Assembly (NCBI GenBank): GCA_947502635.1
Contig: CANNAN010000003.1
Coordinates: 248,001-312,000, forward strand
Source: an uncultured Flavobacteriaceae bacterium
GTDB taxonomy: Bacteria; Bacteroidota; Bacteroidia; Flavobacteriales; Flavobacteriaceae
DNA: 64,000 nucleotides
Direction: 5' to 3'
In this document: positions 38,344 to 46,849 of the stretch, piece by piece
Position numbering within the stretch: the first letter of the stretch is position 1
How the letters are laid out: every line of letters starts with the position of its first letter
Made by a program: the position numbers and the translations under genes
The notes under the pieces: model-generated
Database searches by the model: none
What the model was told of the DNA's origin: nothing
What the model saw: only the letters and a program-made list of their open reading frames with translations

Positions 38344-39126
38344 TTAAATTTTGCCTATTATGTAAAGGTAATCACCTAAGTTATTTTGATATGTTCTAGT
38401 AATTTTATGGAATTTCCTACTATCAATATCTTTTCTTAAATCGATTAGTCCTTGGTCTACTTCCGTTTTGTTTGCTAATGATGAAAATGAAGAAATTCCA
38501 TGTCTAATTTGGTCGTTAAAGTAAAATTCAGGATTTTGTTTTCCACAATATAGAAATTGATCTTGCAAATTTGGTTTTACAGCATACATATCAGTTTCTA
38601 AAAGTTCAATTCCAGCATTTTTCATAGCACTTTCAATAGTTACAAAGGTTGGCATTTGTTTTATAGAGTCTGCCATCATTTTTGGAAAATAGTGGTTGAG
38701 CCAGTAACCTTTCATCTGCTCTGGTGTAGATGTGAAAATCACAATTTTTCCGTTTGGTTTCAAAACTCTTTTAAGTTCCAAAAAGCTTTTTTCCAAATCA
38801 GTCCAGTGATGAATTGTTAGAGAACCAATAATTCCGTCCACAGAATTATTAGATAGTCCTGTACTTTCAGCCGAACCAATTTTCCATACAATATCTTTAT
38901 TTTTAGCACGCGCTTTTTCCAACATCTTTTTAGATGGGTCAATACCGATACATTGAAATCCTTTTTTTTGAAATTCGTTTGTATAATTCCCAGTTCCACA
39001 ACCAATGTCTAAATAAATAGCATTCCTTTTTGGATTTAAGTGATACAACAATTGTTTAGTTAAAAATGGGTCAGCTTTACGTGTAAGATTATAATCAACA
39101 CCAATTTTGTTATATTTTATTTTCAT
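38344..39126 (-). CDS. Class I SAM-dependent methyltransferase
   Basis: A 260-residue methyltransferase. Motif I is YLDIGCGTGNYTNEF, followed by GIDPSKKMLEKA, a GSLTIHHWTDLEKSFLELK motif and LKPNGKIVIFTSTPEQMKGY. It resembles the UbiE/Methyltransf_11 group. The substrate cannot be told, and the neighbours (KTSC protein and an esterase with its own terminator) do not help. Confidence 0.85.
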   Translation of the reverse strand: MKIKYNKIGVDYNLTRKADPFLTKQLLYHLNPKRNAIYLDIGCGTGNYTNEFQKKGFQCIGIDPSKKMLEKARAKNKDIVWKIGSAESTGLSNNSVDGIIGSLTIHHWTDLEKSFLELKRVLKPNGKIVIFTSTPEQMKGYWLNHYFPKMMADSIKQMPTFVTIESAMKNAGIELLETDMYAVKPNLQDQFLYCGKQNPEFYFNDQIRHGISSFSSLANKTEVDQGLIDLRKDIDSRKFHKITRTYQNNLGDYLYIIGKI

Positions 39127-39181
39127 TAAAAAGAAATATTTAGTTAATTCAAACTCATTAAAAGTATCTCTTTTATTTAAT

Positions 39182-39213
39182 AAAAAAAAGCTCCAATTTT
39201 TAATTGAAGCTTT
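39182..39213 (-). terminator. Terminator of the esterase gene
   Basis: A 12-bp stem with one G-T type mismatch (39187-39198 with 39202-39213), a 3-base loop and eight T residues on the minus strand, 26 bases after the esterase stop. Confidence 0.75.
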
Positions 39214-39238
39214 AGTTGTATTGTATGTTTAATAAAAT

Positions 39239-40750
39239 TTATTTTTTGGAAGGTTTATTCCAAAATCTAGTAAAACTTAATCTGTCTGGTTTTTCTCCTG
39301 GAGCTTTATAAAAAAGGTTAATTTCTGCGCCACCTTCAAATTGAAAGTATTCGTAACGAACAGGGTGTAAGCCTTTTTCTAAATATACCACTGTTGATTT
39401 GTCAGTATCTGCGCCATGCCTCCAGTCATTATTTATCATTAATTTATCATGAATGTAAAATTTAAGTCCATCATCTGAAGACAGTCCGAAATAGTGATAT
39501 CCACTAGTTTTAGCTTCAAAATAACCATTGTATACATTAGCGAATGATTGTTTTTTAGGGAAAGATTTCAATTCGAACCCTTTAGTTACCACTCCTGTTT
39601 TTAAAAGATTTAAAGTGTCAAAATCGGGAAGTTTATTAAAATCACCTTCATAATAAGCATAATGTAATCCAGGTACATATTTTTTATTTTTTTTAAGACC
39701 TTTTAGTTTTGTGCCTTCAACAAATTTACCACTTACAGCAGGAAAGGTATTCGTTCTTTTTGAAGGTATCTTTATTTTAAAAGTTGTTGCTTTTGATATT
39801 AAGACAGAGTCTTTCATTAATTTAGAATTTAAATCTGGCTCGCTTCCATCTGTAGTATATCGCAATTTATCATAAGCTTGCATTGTGAAAATAGACAACG
39901 GGATGCCAGGAATAACTTCACCTTGCTCTGGTATGAATTTAATATTACTATTTCTAAAATCTTGGGCTATAAACTTTATACCATCATAATTTAGTTTATA
40001 GACAACACTATTGTGAGTTTCATCTTCATAAGCAATTAATTTCCAATCCAAGCCGTCTGGCGCATGTTCTTTTAAAGCCTCTTCCATGGCCTCTATCCCC
40101 ATATTTTTATAGGCTCTTCCTTTTCTACCTCCTATAAATAAAGCTTTTCCACTAGTGTTTTGGAGCTTTTCTTTTGCCATTTTTACTAATAACTGATTGT
40201 CATACCAAAAAGAAGGGTCACTTACTAAATAAGAGTCAAAATATTCTGGTGATCTAAGAAAAGCATGCATAACACAGAGCCCACCAAAGGAATGTCCTGC
40301 AAAGGTGCTACGCCCAGATGTTTTATATTTAGATTCGACAAAAGGTTTCACTTCTTTTCCTATGAAATCTATAAAATTTTCAGAATTTCCTGAAGTTGGT
40401 AAACTAGCCATTTTTGTAGGTGTCATGTCTGAATTTCTATCAGGACTAACGACGCCTACAAGAATGGTTTTTGGAATCATACTGTTATTTTGCAAGAAAT
40501 CTAACAAAGATTTTCTGCGTTTCATACCCCATTTTGGGTCCAATATGTACTGAACATCGTATTCGGTCTGTTCGTTATAGCCATTTGGTAAAATTATTCG
40601 TATTTCACGATCGCCTTCCATATATTTTGATGTAATAGTAAAGGGATCGCCAGGTATATTCTGAGCACTTAAAAAAGTATTATGAATCAGAATAAATAAG
40701 ATAAGCAAAGGAGTAATTTGATAGTTGATTTTGATTGATGTTGTTTTCAT
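39239..40750 (-). CDS. Secreted esterase with chitobiase-like and PA14 domains
   Basis: A 503-residue exported protein. A signal peptide (about 1-30, ending FLSAQ) precedes an alpha/beta-hydrolase of the esterase D/IroE type (about 35-280) with the nucleophile elbow GHSFGG and a late His in DETHNSVVY. A chitobiase C-terminal-like beta domain follows (LRYTTDGSEPDLNS, about 305-330), then a PA14-like domain (about 355-500, GYHYFGLSSDDGLKFYI, LEKGLHPVRYEYFQ). PA14 domains often bind carbohydrate, so the enzyme may remove acyl groups from a glycan. No T9SS tail is visible. Confidence 0.85.
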   Translation of the reverse strand: MKTTSIKINYQITPLLILFILIHNTFLSAQNIPGDPFTITSKYMEGDREIRIILPNGYNEQTEYDVQYILDPKWGMKRRKSLLDFLQNNSMIPKTILVGVVSPDRNSDMTPTKMASLPTSGNSENFIDFIGKEVKPFVESKYKTSGRSTFAGHSFGGLCVMHAFLRSPEYFDSYLVSDPSFWYDNQLLVKMAKEKLQNTSGKALFIGGRKGRAYKNMGIEAMEEALKEHAPDGLDWKLIAYEDETHNSVVYKLNYDGIKFIAQDFRNSNIKFIPEQGEVIPGIPLSIFTMQAYDKLRYTTDGSEPDLNSKLMKDSVLISKATTFKIKIPSKRTNTFPAVSGKFVEGTKLKGLKKNKKYVPGLHYAYYEGDFNKLPDFDTLNLLKTGVVTKGFELKSFPKKQSFANVYNGYFEAKTSGYHYFGLSSDDGLKFYIHDKLMINNDWRHGADTDKSTVVYLEKGLHPVRYEYFQFEGGAEINLFYKAPGEKPDRLSFTRFWNKPSKK

Positions 40751-41166
40751 TTTAAAGTATTGTTTTTTGTTATTATTTCTATCTACTATTTTTATGCCGT
40801 TATTTAATTTTTTGATAATGAGATTTTTAAGTTGTTTGTGTTTTTTGAAGTGTACGGAATTGGTATATAAGTGTTCGATAATGGTATATATATTAAAAAC
40901 GATCAGTTATTATGTTTTGAAAAATAAAAGATTGATTTAAGTTCTAGTTATATTACAGTAGTGAGACTTAATAATTTTAATTTCGTTACATAAGATAACT
41001 AAATATTTGACCTCTATAAATAGTTAAACCCCTGAATATTTGAATTTTCAAATATTCAGGGGTTTAATTCTTAGGGGTGATGTTACCTAAAAGTTGTATG
41101 TAAAGTTATTAGAAGGAATATTTCATTACTATTAAAATTGATTCACATGCAATGAAAAATAAATGC
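40751..41166. repeat. Intergenic region with 21-bp perfect inverted repeat
   Basis: No gene was seen. Arms 41024-41044 and 41047-41067 (core aaacccctgaatatttgaa) are exact complements with only two bases between them, giving a very stable hairpin. It lies about 100 bases beyond the stop of the small protein gene at 41167 and on its downstream side, so it is probably that gene's terminator; T-rich flanks support this on both strands. Confidence 0.7.
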
Positions 41167-41382
41167 TTAAGGTCTTCCTTTTAACCTTTTCTCTATTTTT
41201 TGCTTAATAGTAGTTAAGCGCTTCATTAAATCCATAATTTCTGGATCCTTTTCTTCTTTGTAAATTTTGTTTAAGCTTAATATTAAATTTTTGACTTCTC
41301 TTGATGCTTCTATTCGTTCGCTTGTTGTTTTAAAAGATTGTTTGCGTTGTTCGAATTCTAAAGCGTTACTTATAATATCCAT
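41167..41382 (-). CDS. Small charged helical protein, tandem paralog A
   Basis: A 71-residue protein of unknown function, very rich in Lys, Glu and Arg, with no Cys, no signal peptide and no membrane segment. It should be almost entirely helical, with a C-terminal heptad-like stretch (IMDLMKRLTTIKQKIEKRLK). About 65% of positions are identical to the next small gene (41540-41764). The shared core is SREVKNLILSLNKIYKE and the shared end EKRLKG. The conserved spacing suggests a real gene pair. It could be a small regulator or a nucleic-acid-binding protein, but I do not recognise the family. Confidence 0.75.
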   Translation of the reverse strand: MDIISNALEFEQRKQSFKTTSERIEASREVKNLILSLNKIYKEEKDPEIMDLMKRLTTIKQKIEKRLKGRP

Positions 41383-41539
41383 GAATTTTAATCTAATTTT
41401 TATCTGTCTGACAATTTTTCTTTTTCAGAATTTGACAATATAGTAAAATATATGAAATATTTGATTTTTATAGAGAATAATTAAGTAAAATTTAGTATTT
41501 ATTGATTTTTATCTAGATTTTTTTTAATCTGATAAAACC

Positions 41540-41764
41540 TTAAGCTGTCAATGGTGCTCCTTTTAATCGTTTTTCAACTTTTCTTTTTATAACAGTTAGG
41601 CGCTTCATAATATCCATTATTTTTTCATCTTTTTTTTCCTTGTATATTTGATTTAGCTCTAAAATTAGTGCTTTTGCCTCTCTCGAAATTTTCACTCTGT
41701 CACTAGTTGATAATGATCTCATTTTTCTTTTCTCAAATTCTAAGGCTTTATCTATTAAATCCAT
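41540..41764 (-). CDS. Small charged helical protein, tandem paralog B
   Basis: A 74-residue paralog of the gene at 41167. It has the same layout (MDLIDKALEFEKRK start, SREAKALILELNQIYKEKKD core, KRLTVIKRKVEKRLKG end) plus four extra C-terminal residues. It is strongly charged and predicted helical. Between the two genes lie 157 bases, so each may have its own promoter. A TATCTTTG element on the minus strand near 41977-41984 could start a transcript with a leader of about 200 bases. Function unknown. Confidence 0.75.
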   Translation of the reverse strand: MDLIDKALEFEKRKMRSLSTSDRVKISREAKALILELNQIYKEKKDEKIMDIMKRLTVIKRKVEKRLKGAPLTA

Positions 41765-42180
41765 AATATTAATTATTTAAATAGTTGTGTAATTCTCTTG
41801 TCTTTAAGGATATTAAACTGTCCGTTGCGGTAGGTTGTATTATAAATATGTTTTTAAATTCGGACTTCATTTTAAAAAAAAGTAATAAGAAAAAAGATTT
41901 ACTTATTAAATCTTTAATGAGAAGTTCTTTTTTTATTTGTGTGCGTTTTAGTTTAATATCGTAGATGTATTAATTACAAAGATATAAAACGTTTAACCTA
42001 TTTTTGTATAGATTGAACAAAAATACTGATAGTACTATCAGTATTTTCTATGCTTTCGATTTTTGATAGTCAAAATGGTCATCATAGTTTCTATATACGG
42101 CATAAATTTTTCATTCATATATAAATGAAGTAATCTCGTTTTTGGAATCAATTTTCATTAATTTATAAGTTAAATTTATC
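41765..42180. other. Intergenic leader region upstream of paralog B
   Basis: No gene. It carries a possible minus-strand -7 element (TATCTTTG), a weak hairpin near 41900-41925 and a perfect palindrome at 42020-42047, listed separately. Confidence 0.5.
42020..42047. repeat. 28-bp perfect palindrome
   Basis: The half-site aaaatactgatagt is followed directly by its exact complement, with no spacer. It lies 130 bases past the aquaporin stop and about 40 bases upstream of the possible -7 element for paralog B. It could be an operator for a dimeric regulator or a terminator stem for the channel gene; no T tract clearly favours termination. Confidence 0.6.
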
Positions 42181-42837
42181 TTAGCAACAAGCATCATCTT
42201 TAACCAATTTGCAGCTGGAAACGGCCATTATTGCTCCCAAGACAGGTGCTGAAATATATAACCATAAATACTGGAAATTTCCAGTAAAAAGTGCTGGAGC
42301 TATGGAGCGAATAGGATTCATAGAAGCTTTAGTCATAGGGCCAGCAAACATGGCTTCCATAAGAATAACACCACCAACAGCAATAGCAGCCATAGTGCCT
42401 GTTTCTTTACTACCTGTAGATACATTAATAATGACAACCATAAGAAAAAAGGTTAATAAAAATTCTAAAATACTTGCTTTAAATGGCGCGAAGCCTTCAG
42501 CGGGTATTGTTTCTCCTAAAGACTGACTCTCAGGAAATAAATACCACAAAATAAAACAAGCAAATACAGCCCCTATGGCTTGTGCAATAATATATTTGGG
42601 AACTTCTTTCCAGGCAAACTTTTTTGCATAAGCAAAACCTATAGTTACTGCTGGATTAAAATGTGCCCCAGAAATTTCTCCAAAAGCATAGATCATTGCC
42701 ATAACAATAAGTCCCCAAGTAATGGCAACACCAACATGCGATATACTCCCGTTTGTGATTTCATTTATTGTCATCGCACCGCAACCACAAAATACCATAG
42801 CAAATGTACCTATTGTTTCAGCATAATATTTTTTCAT
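42181..42837 (-). CDS. Aquaporin/MIP-family channel with NPI second motif
   Basis: A 218-residue channel with six hydrophobic segments. The ATG at 42837 (MKKYYAETIGTF) is preferred; an ATG 18 bases upstream is possible. The first pore motif is normal (HFNPAVTIGF), but the second reads ASMNPIRSIAPAL, so Ala is replaced by Ile beside the pore, while the selectivity-filter Arg is kept. The protein ends with Cys residues (ACC). It probably conducts water, glycerol or another small neutral solute. No operon partner. Confidence 0.88.
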   Translation of the reverse strand: MKKYYAETIGTFAMVFCGCGAMTINEITNGSISHVGVAITWGLIVMAMIYAFGEISGAHFNPAVTIGFAYAKKFAWKEVPKYIIAQAIGAVFACFILWYLFPESQSLGETIPAEGFAPFKASILEFLLTFFLMVVIINVSTGSKETGTMAAIAVGGVILMEAMFAGPMTKASMNPIRSIAPALFTGNFQYLWLYISAPVLGAIMAVSSCKLVKDDACC

Positions 42838-43038
42838 CAGGTTTCTTTTTTGCACTAAGGGTATTATCGTATTTGTTTTTTCATTTTAACAAAAAAATAA
42901 TGCCCTATAGTCAACATTTTAATTATTAAACAAGGCGTAAAGATACAATCTCTTATTTTAAGTTTTTGTTAACAATAAAAGGATTTTGTATGTGTAAATT
43001 TATGGTATCAATAAACCTTATAATTAAACTTAATCAAA

Positions 43039-43887
43039 ATGAAAAAACTATTATTAATTACTTTAGTATTTGCGTTTTCTATAAACGTAAATGCACAAGT
43101 AGAAACACCACAGCCTAGTCCTTTTTCTAAGCAAGAACAAAAGGTTGGTCTTACAGATGTTTCTATTGAATACTCCAGACCAAACATGCGAGGACGTACA
43201 ATTTTTGGTGATTTAGTACCTTATGGAAAACTTTGGAGAACAGGAGCTAATAAAAATACATCTATTACTTTTAGTAATGATGTAACTATTGATGGGCAAA
43301 CACTTAAAGCTGGAGCCTATGCTATTTTTGTGACACCTAATGCGGAATCTTGGGATGTTACATTTTATGCAGATACAAATAATTGGGGAACACCTCGTGA
43401 ATGGGATGAAACAAAAGTAGCGGCTAAAACAAATGTCAAAATTTATAAACTGCCTATGAAGATCGAAACTTTTACAATGTCATTTGATGATTTAAGTAAT
43501 AGTAGTGTTACTTTAGGTATGATGTGGGAGAACGTTTATGTTGGTGTTAAATTTGAAGTTCCTACAGACGATGCGGTTGTTGCAAGTATTAAAAAGGCAA
43601 TGAATGGACCAAGTGCTGGAGATTATTATTCTGCGGCTGTTTATTATTTACAAGAAGGTAAAGATATAAATGAAGCAAAAACATGGATAGATAAAGCGGT
43701 AGATATGACTAAAGATAAACCTCGTTTTTGGTTTTTAAGAAAACAGTCTTTAATCCATGCAAAAGCTGGAGATAAGAAAGGTGCTATAGCTGCTGCTAAA
43801 AAATCTTTAGAAGGTGCTGAAAAAGCAGGAAATGCTGATTATGTAAAAATGAATAAGGATTCTCTTAAAGAATGGGGAGCAATGTAA
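43039..43887 (+). CDS. Secreted DUF2911 family protein
   Basis: A 282-residue protein with a signal peptide (MKKLLLITLVFAFSINVNAQ). The DUF2911 domain (about 35-180) shows SRPNMRGRTIFGDLVPYGKLWRTGAN and AGAYAIFVTP. A C-terminal helical, TPR-like part follows (about 195-280, YYLQEGKDINEAKTWIDKAV). Members are common in Bacteroidota and of unknown function; the periplasm is the likely location. It has a strong terminator shared with the convergent oxidoreductase gene. Confidence 0.88.
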   Translation: MKKLLLITLVFAFSINVNAQVETPQPSPFSKQEQKVGLTDVSIEYSRPNMRGRTIFGDLVPYGKLWRTGANKNTSITFSNDVTIDGQTLKAGAYAIFVTPNAESWDVTFYADTNNWGTPREWDETKVAAKTNVKIYKLPMKIETFTMSFDDLSNSSVTLGMMWENVYVGVKFEVPTDDAVVASIKKAMNGPSAGDYYSAAVYYLQEGKDINEAKTWIDKAVDMTKDKPRFWFLRKQSLIHAKAGDKKGAIAAAKKSLEGAEKAGNADYVKMNKDSLKEWGAM

Positions 43888-43920
43888 GTTAAAGATTTTA
43901 GATTTCTAGAGTGTTAAAAT

Positions 43921-43959
43921 ATTAAAAAAGCGCAACTTTTCGAGTTGCGCTTTTTTAAT
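43921..43959. terminator. Bidirectional terminator
   Basis: A 17-bp perfect stem (attaaaaaagcgcaact) with a 5-base loop lies between convergent genes. The T runs at both ends serve the DUF2911 gene and the oxidoreductase gene, whose stop codon lies inside the hairpin. Confidence 0.9.
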
Positions 43960-44941
43960 ATTTTAATTTAATACTTGATCTTACATCGTCAAGGAGCTTA
44001 ATAAGTTGTTTACTAAACTCGAAATTCATAACGTCGCTTTCAGTTTTTCCTTCTCTCAGGAGGTTATTAAAGTGAAGAATTTCGTAATTATAACCAATCG
44101 TTTTGTAATTAAAATCGACGGTTTTTTCTTTATTATTAGAAATTAAGCTAACTGTAGTCGGCATAAAAAAGCCCCCGTTGATTTTTATAGTTCCTTTTTC
44201 ACAGTAGAAAATAGCTTCGATAGGCGTGTCTTCTAGAAGTGTACTTTTTAAATGAGCAGTTATGTCATTATCATAATTAAAAACCATACTGCAAGATGAA
44301 TCGGCACCATTTTCAAAAAAAGTAGCATTGGCTTTTATATCTTGCGGCACACCAAGAGAAGACAATGCTGCAAAAATGGGGTAGATACCAATATCTAATA
44401 AACTTCCACCTCCCAAAGATTTTTTAAAAAGCCTGGAAGTATCATCAAATTCACGATAAAATCCAAAATCGGCTTCAATCTTTAAAATATCGCCGTAGGT
44501 TTTATTATTTAGTTCTTTTAATACGTATTGATAATGCGGAAGAAAATAAGTCCAAAGTGCTTCCATAAGGAGTACTTTTTTCTCTTTAGCTTTATCAATC
44601 ATCACATTAACTTCTGCAGTATTCATTGCAAAAGGTTTTTCGCATAATACGGCCATATTATGTTCTAAACACAATAATGTATTTTCTTTATGCAAAGCAT
44701 GAGGTGTGGCAATATAAACGGCATCGATGTTTGAATCGTTTACCAATGCTTCATAACTATTATAAGCTTTAATTGCACTGTACTTTGAAGCAAAGGTATC
44801 TGCTTTTTCTTGTGATCTTGAAGCGACTGCATATAATTGAGCACCTTTTATAGTTAATAAATCCTGTGCAAATTTATTGGCAATATTTCCTAAGCCTATA
44901 ATGCCCCAGTTAATAGTTTTATGTGGTGATTGTTTGGTCAT
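43955..44941 (-). CDS. Gfo/Idh/MocA family oxidoreductase
   Basis: A 328-residue NAD(P)-dependent sugar dehydrogenase-like protein. The N-terminal Rossmann motif is WGIIGLGNIANKFAQDL and the family's Glu-Lys-Pro is in VLCEKPFAMNTAEV. The C-terminal alpha/beta domain holds GGGSLLDIGIYPIFAALSSLG, as in dihydrodiol or trans-sugar dehydrogenases. Its 5' end overlaps the symporter gene by 23 bases, so they are co-transcribed. It may process the sugar brought in by that symporter. Confidence 0.9.
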   Translation of the reverse strand: MTKQSPHKTINWGIIGLGNIANKFAQDLLTIKGAQLYAVASRSQEKADTFASKYSAIKAYNSYEALVNDSNIDAVYIATPHALHKENTLLCLEHNMAVLCEKPFAMNTAEVNVMIDKAKEKKVLLMEALWTYFLPHYQYVLKELNNKTYGDILKIEADFGFYREFDDTSRLFKKSLGGGSLLDIGIYPIFAALSSLGVPQDIKANATFFENGADSSCSMVFNYDNDITAHLKSTLLEDTPIEAIFYCEKGTIKINGGFFMPTTVSLISNNKEKTVDFNYKTIGYNYEILHFNNLLREGKTESDVMNFEFSKQLIKLLDDVRSSIKLKY

Positions 44942-46733
44942 CTTTTTTTGTAAAAAATTGAATTATAAAGGCTATTAGTATTACTAGAATACATCCAAAT
45001 AAGTTTAACCATAAATAGGGCATCCAATCATACCACCAGCCTATTAAAACTATGGTTTGGGTGATTAAAGCCGCAAAGAAAACGGCATTGGCTTTAATAA
45101 ATTTAAAGAAAAAAGCTAAGAGAAATATGCCCAGTACATTACCATAAAAAATAGACCCAATAATATTTACTAATTGGATTAAGTTTTCTGCAAGATTAGC
45201 AAAACAAGCAATTACAATAGCAATAATACCCCAAATAAGCGTGAAAACTTTAGTAGCATTAACCATATGTGTTTCATCTTTTTCATTTTTAAGGTTTCTA
45301 CCATATAAATCGATAGAGGTTATAGTTGCTAAAGCATTAATTTCTGAAGCTGTTGATGACATAGCAGCCGATAGAATAACAGCCAATAGTAGTCCAATTA
45401 ATCCTTTTGGAAGGTATTTAAGAATAAAGGAAATAAACATATAATCTCTATCATTTGTTTGAGTGTCTTTAGCAGATGCTTTATACAATGTGCTTAATGC
45501 TTCTTTCTTTACAATATAGAGATCACTTTCTTTATTATCGATAGCCTTTAATTCACTATTCAGATTGTCATATGTATTTGCATAGGCAGTATCAATTGCT
45601 CTTTTAATTAAATATTTTGACTCTAACCGATATGTTTTTTCAATACTATCTAAATGTGATAAATTAGTTTTCAAAGAGGTGTCATTATTCTTTGAAAATA
45701 AAAGGCTCAGTTCTTTTTTTCTTTCAAAAAGTGTGTGCTGTTTTTCTTGAAGGTCTTGATACTGTTGAGCGTATTCTGAAGTTAAAACTGTTTTGGTCGA
45801 GGCGTCTATAAAGTTTAAAGGCGCAGGGTTGAATTGATAAAATACAAAAACCATGATGCCAACAAGCAAAATGAAGAACTGCATCGGAACTTTTAATAAC
45901 CCATTAAAGATAAGTCCCATTTGCATTTCTTTCATGGACTTGCCAGATAAATAACGTTGAACTTGACTTTGGTCTGTTCCAAAGTACGATAACATTAAAA
46001 ATGTACCGCCAATTAATCCAGACCAAACTGTGTATCTGTTTTCTAAGTCAAATGAAAAGTCAAGAACTTCCATTCTACCTGTAGCTCCAGCTATATCTAC
46101 CGCTTCTGTAAATGAGACATCTTCAGGGATTAAATTTAAGATGATAAATAGGGCAGCAAGCATACCAGCAAAAATGACAAGCATTTGTTGTTTTTGTGTT
46201 ACAGTAACAGCTTTTGTGCCTCCTGTGACTGTATAGATAATAACTAAGATGCCAATGGCTATATTCAGATAAGTTATATTCCATCCTAAAACCACAGATA
46301 GTATGATTGCAGGCGCAAAAATTGTAATTCCAGCAGCAAGACCACGTTGAATTAAGAATAAAACAGCAGCTAAACTTCTGGTTTTTAAATCGAATCTGTT
46401 TTCTAAAAATTCATACGCTGTATAAACTTTTAAACGATGATACAGAGGAATAAAAACTATGCAAATAATTACCATGGCTAGGGGTAAGCCAAAATAAAAC
46501 TGAACAAATCCCATACCATCTGAAAATGCTTGTCCGGTTGTAGACAAAAATGTAATGGCACTGGCTTGTGTAGCCATTACAGAAAGTCCAATAGTCCACC
46601 ATTTAGATGTATTGCCGCCACGCACGTAGTCTTCTACACTTGTACGGCCTCTGGTTTTCCATGTGCCGTATCCTACAATTGCCAGTAATGTGGTAATTAA
46701 AACAATCCAATCAATCCAATCTAAAGTCTGCAT
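44919..46733 (-). CDS. Sodium:solute symporter (SSS family)
   Basis: A 604-residue SLC5-like transporter with about 13-14 membrane helices. Conserved parts include DWIVLITTLLAIVGYGTWK, GLSVMATQASAITFLSTTGQAF and SAAMSSTASEINALATITSIDLY. Between about residues 305 and 430 there is a long Lys/Glu-rich insertion, probably a coiled coil, that is not part of the usual core. The gene lies between a 36-residue membrane peptide and the oxidoreductase, all tightly packed. The solute is probably a sugar or amino sugar, given the deacetylase upstream. Confidence 0.92.
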   Translation of the reverse strand: MQTLDWIDWIVLITTLLAIVGYGTWKTRGRTSVEDYVRGGNTSKWWTIGLSVMATQASAITFLSTTGQAFSDGMGFVQFYFGLPLAMVIICIVFIPLYHRLKVYTAYEFLENRFDLKTRSLAAVLFLIQRGLAAGITIFAPAIILSVVLGWNITYLNIAIGILVIIYTVTGGTKAVTVTQKQQMLVIFAGMLAALFIILNLIPEDVSFTEAVDIAGATGRMEVLDFSFDLENRYTVWSGLIGGTFLMLSYFGTDQSQVQRYLSGKSMKEMQMGLIFNGLLKVPMQFFILLVGIMVFVFYQFNPAPLNFIDASTKTVLTSEYAQQYQDLQEKQHTLFERKKELSLLFSKNNDTSLKTNLSHLDSIEKTYRLESKYLIKRAIDTAYANTYDNLNSELKAIDNKESDLYIVKKEALSTLYKASAKDTQTNDRDYMFISFILKYLPKGLIGLLLAVILSAAMSSTASEINALATITSIDLYGRNLKNEKDETHMVNATKVFTLIWGIIAIVIACFANLAENLIQLVNIIGSIFYGNVLGIFLLAFFFKFIKANAVFFAALITQTIVLIGWWYDWMPYLWLNLFGCILVILIAFIIQFFTKKDDQTITT

Positions 46734-46736
46734 GGT

Positions 46737-46847
46737 TTAAAAGGATTGTGTTATTAGGTAAAAAAATATAAAATAGATAGCATTTGCAATCAATACAATA
46801 GAATAAAGTTTAAGCCAGGGTTGTTTAGGTCGTTTTTTGCCTATCAT
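46737..46847 (-). CDS. 36-residue single-pass membrane peptide
   Basis: A short gene between the deacetylase and symporter genes. It starts 2 bases after the upstream stop and ends 3 bases before the next ATG. The peptide begins with basic MIGKKRPKQPWLK, has one hydrophobic helix (about residues 14-33, YSIVLIANAIYFIFFYLI) and ends TQSF. Perfect tiling between its neighbours and the positive-inside layout argue that it is real. It could be a small subunit or assembly factor of the symporter. Confidence 0.65.
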   Translation of the reverse strand: MIGKKRPKQPWLKLYSIVLIANAIYFIFFYLITQSF

Positions 46848-46849
46848 AA

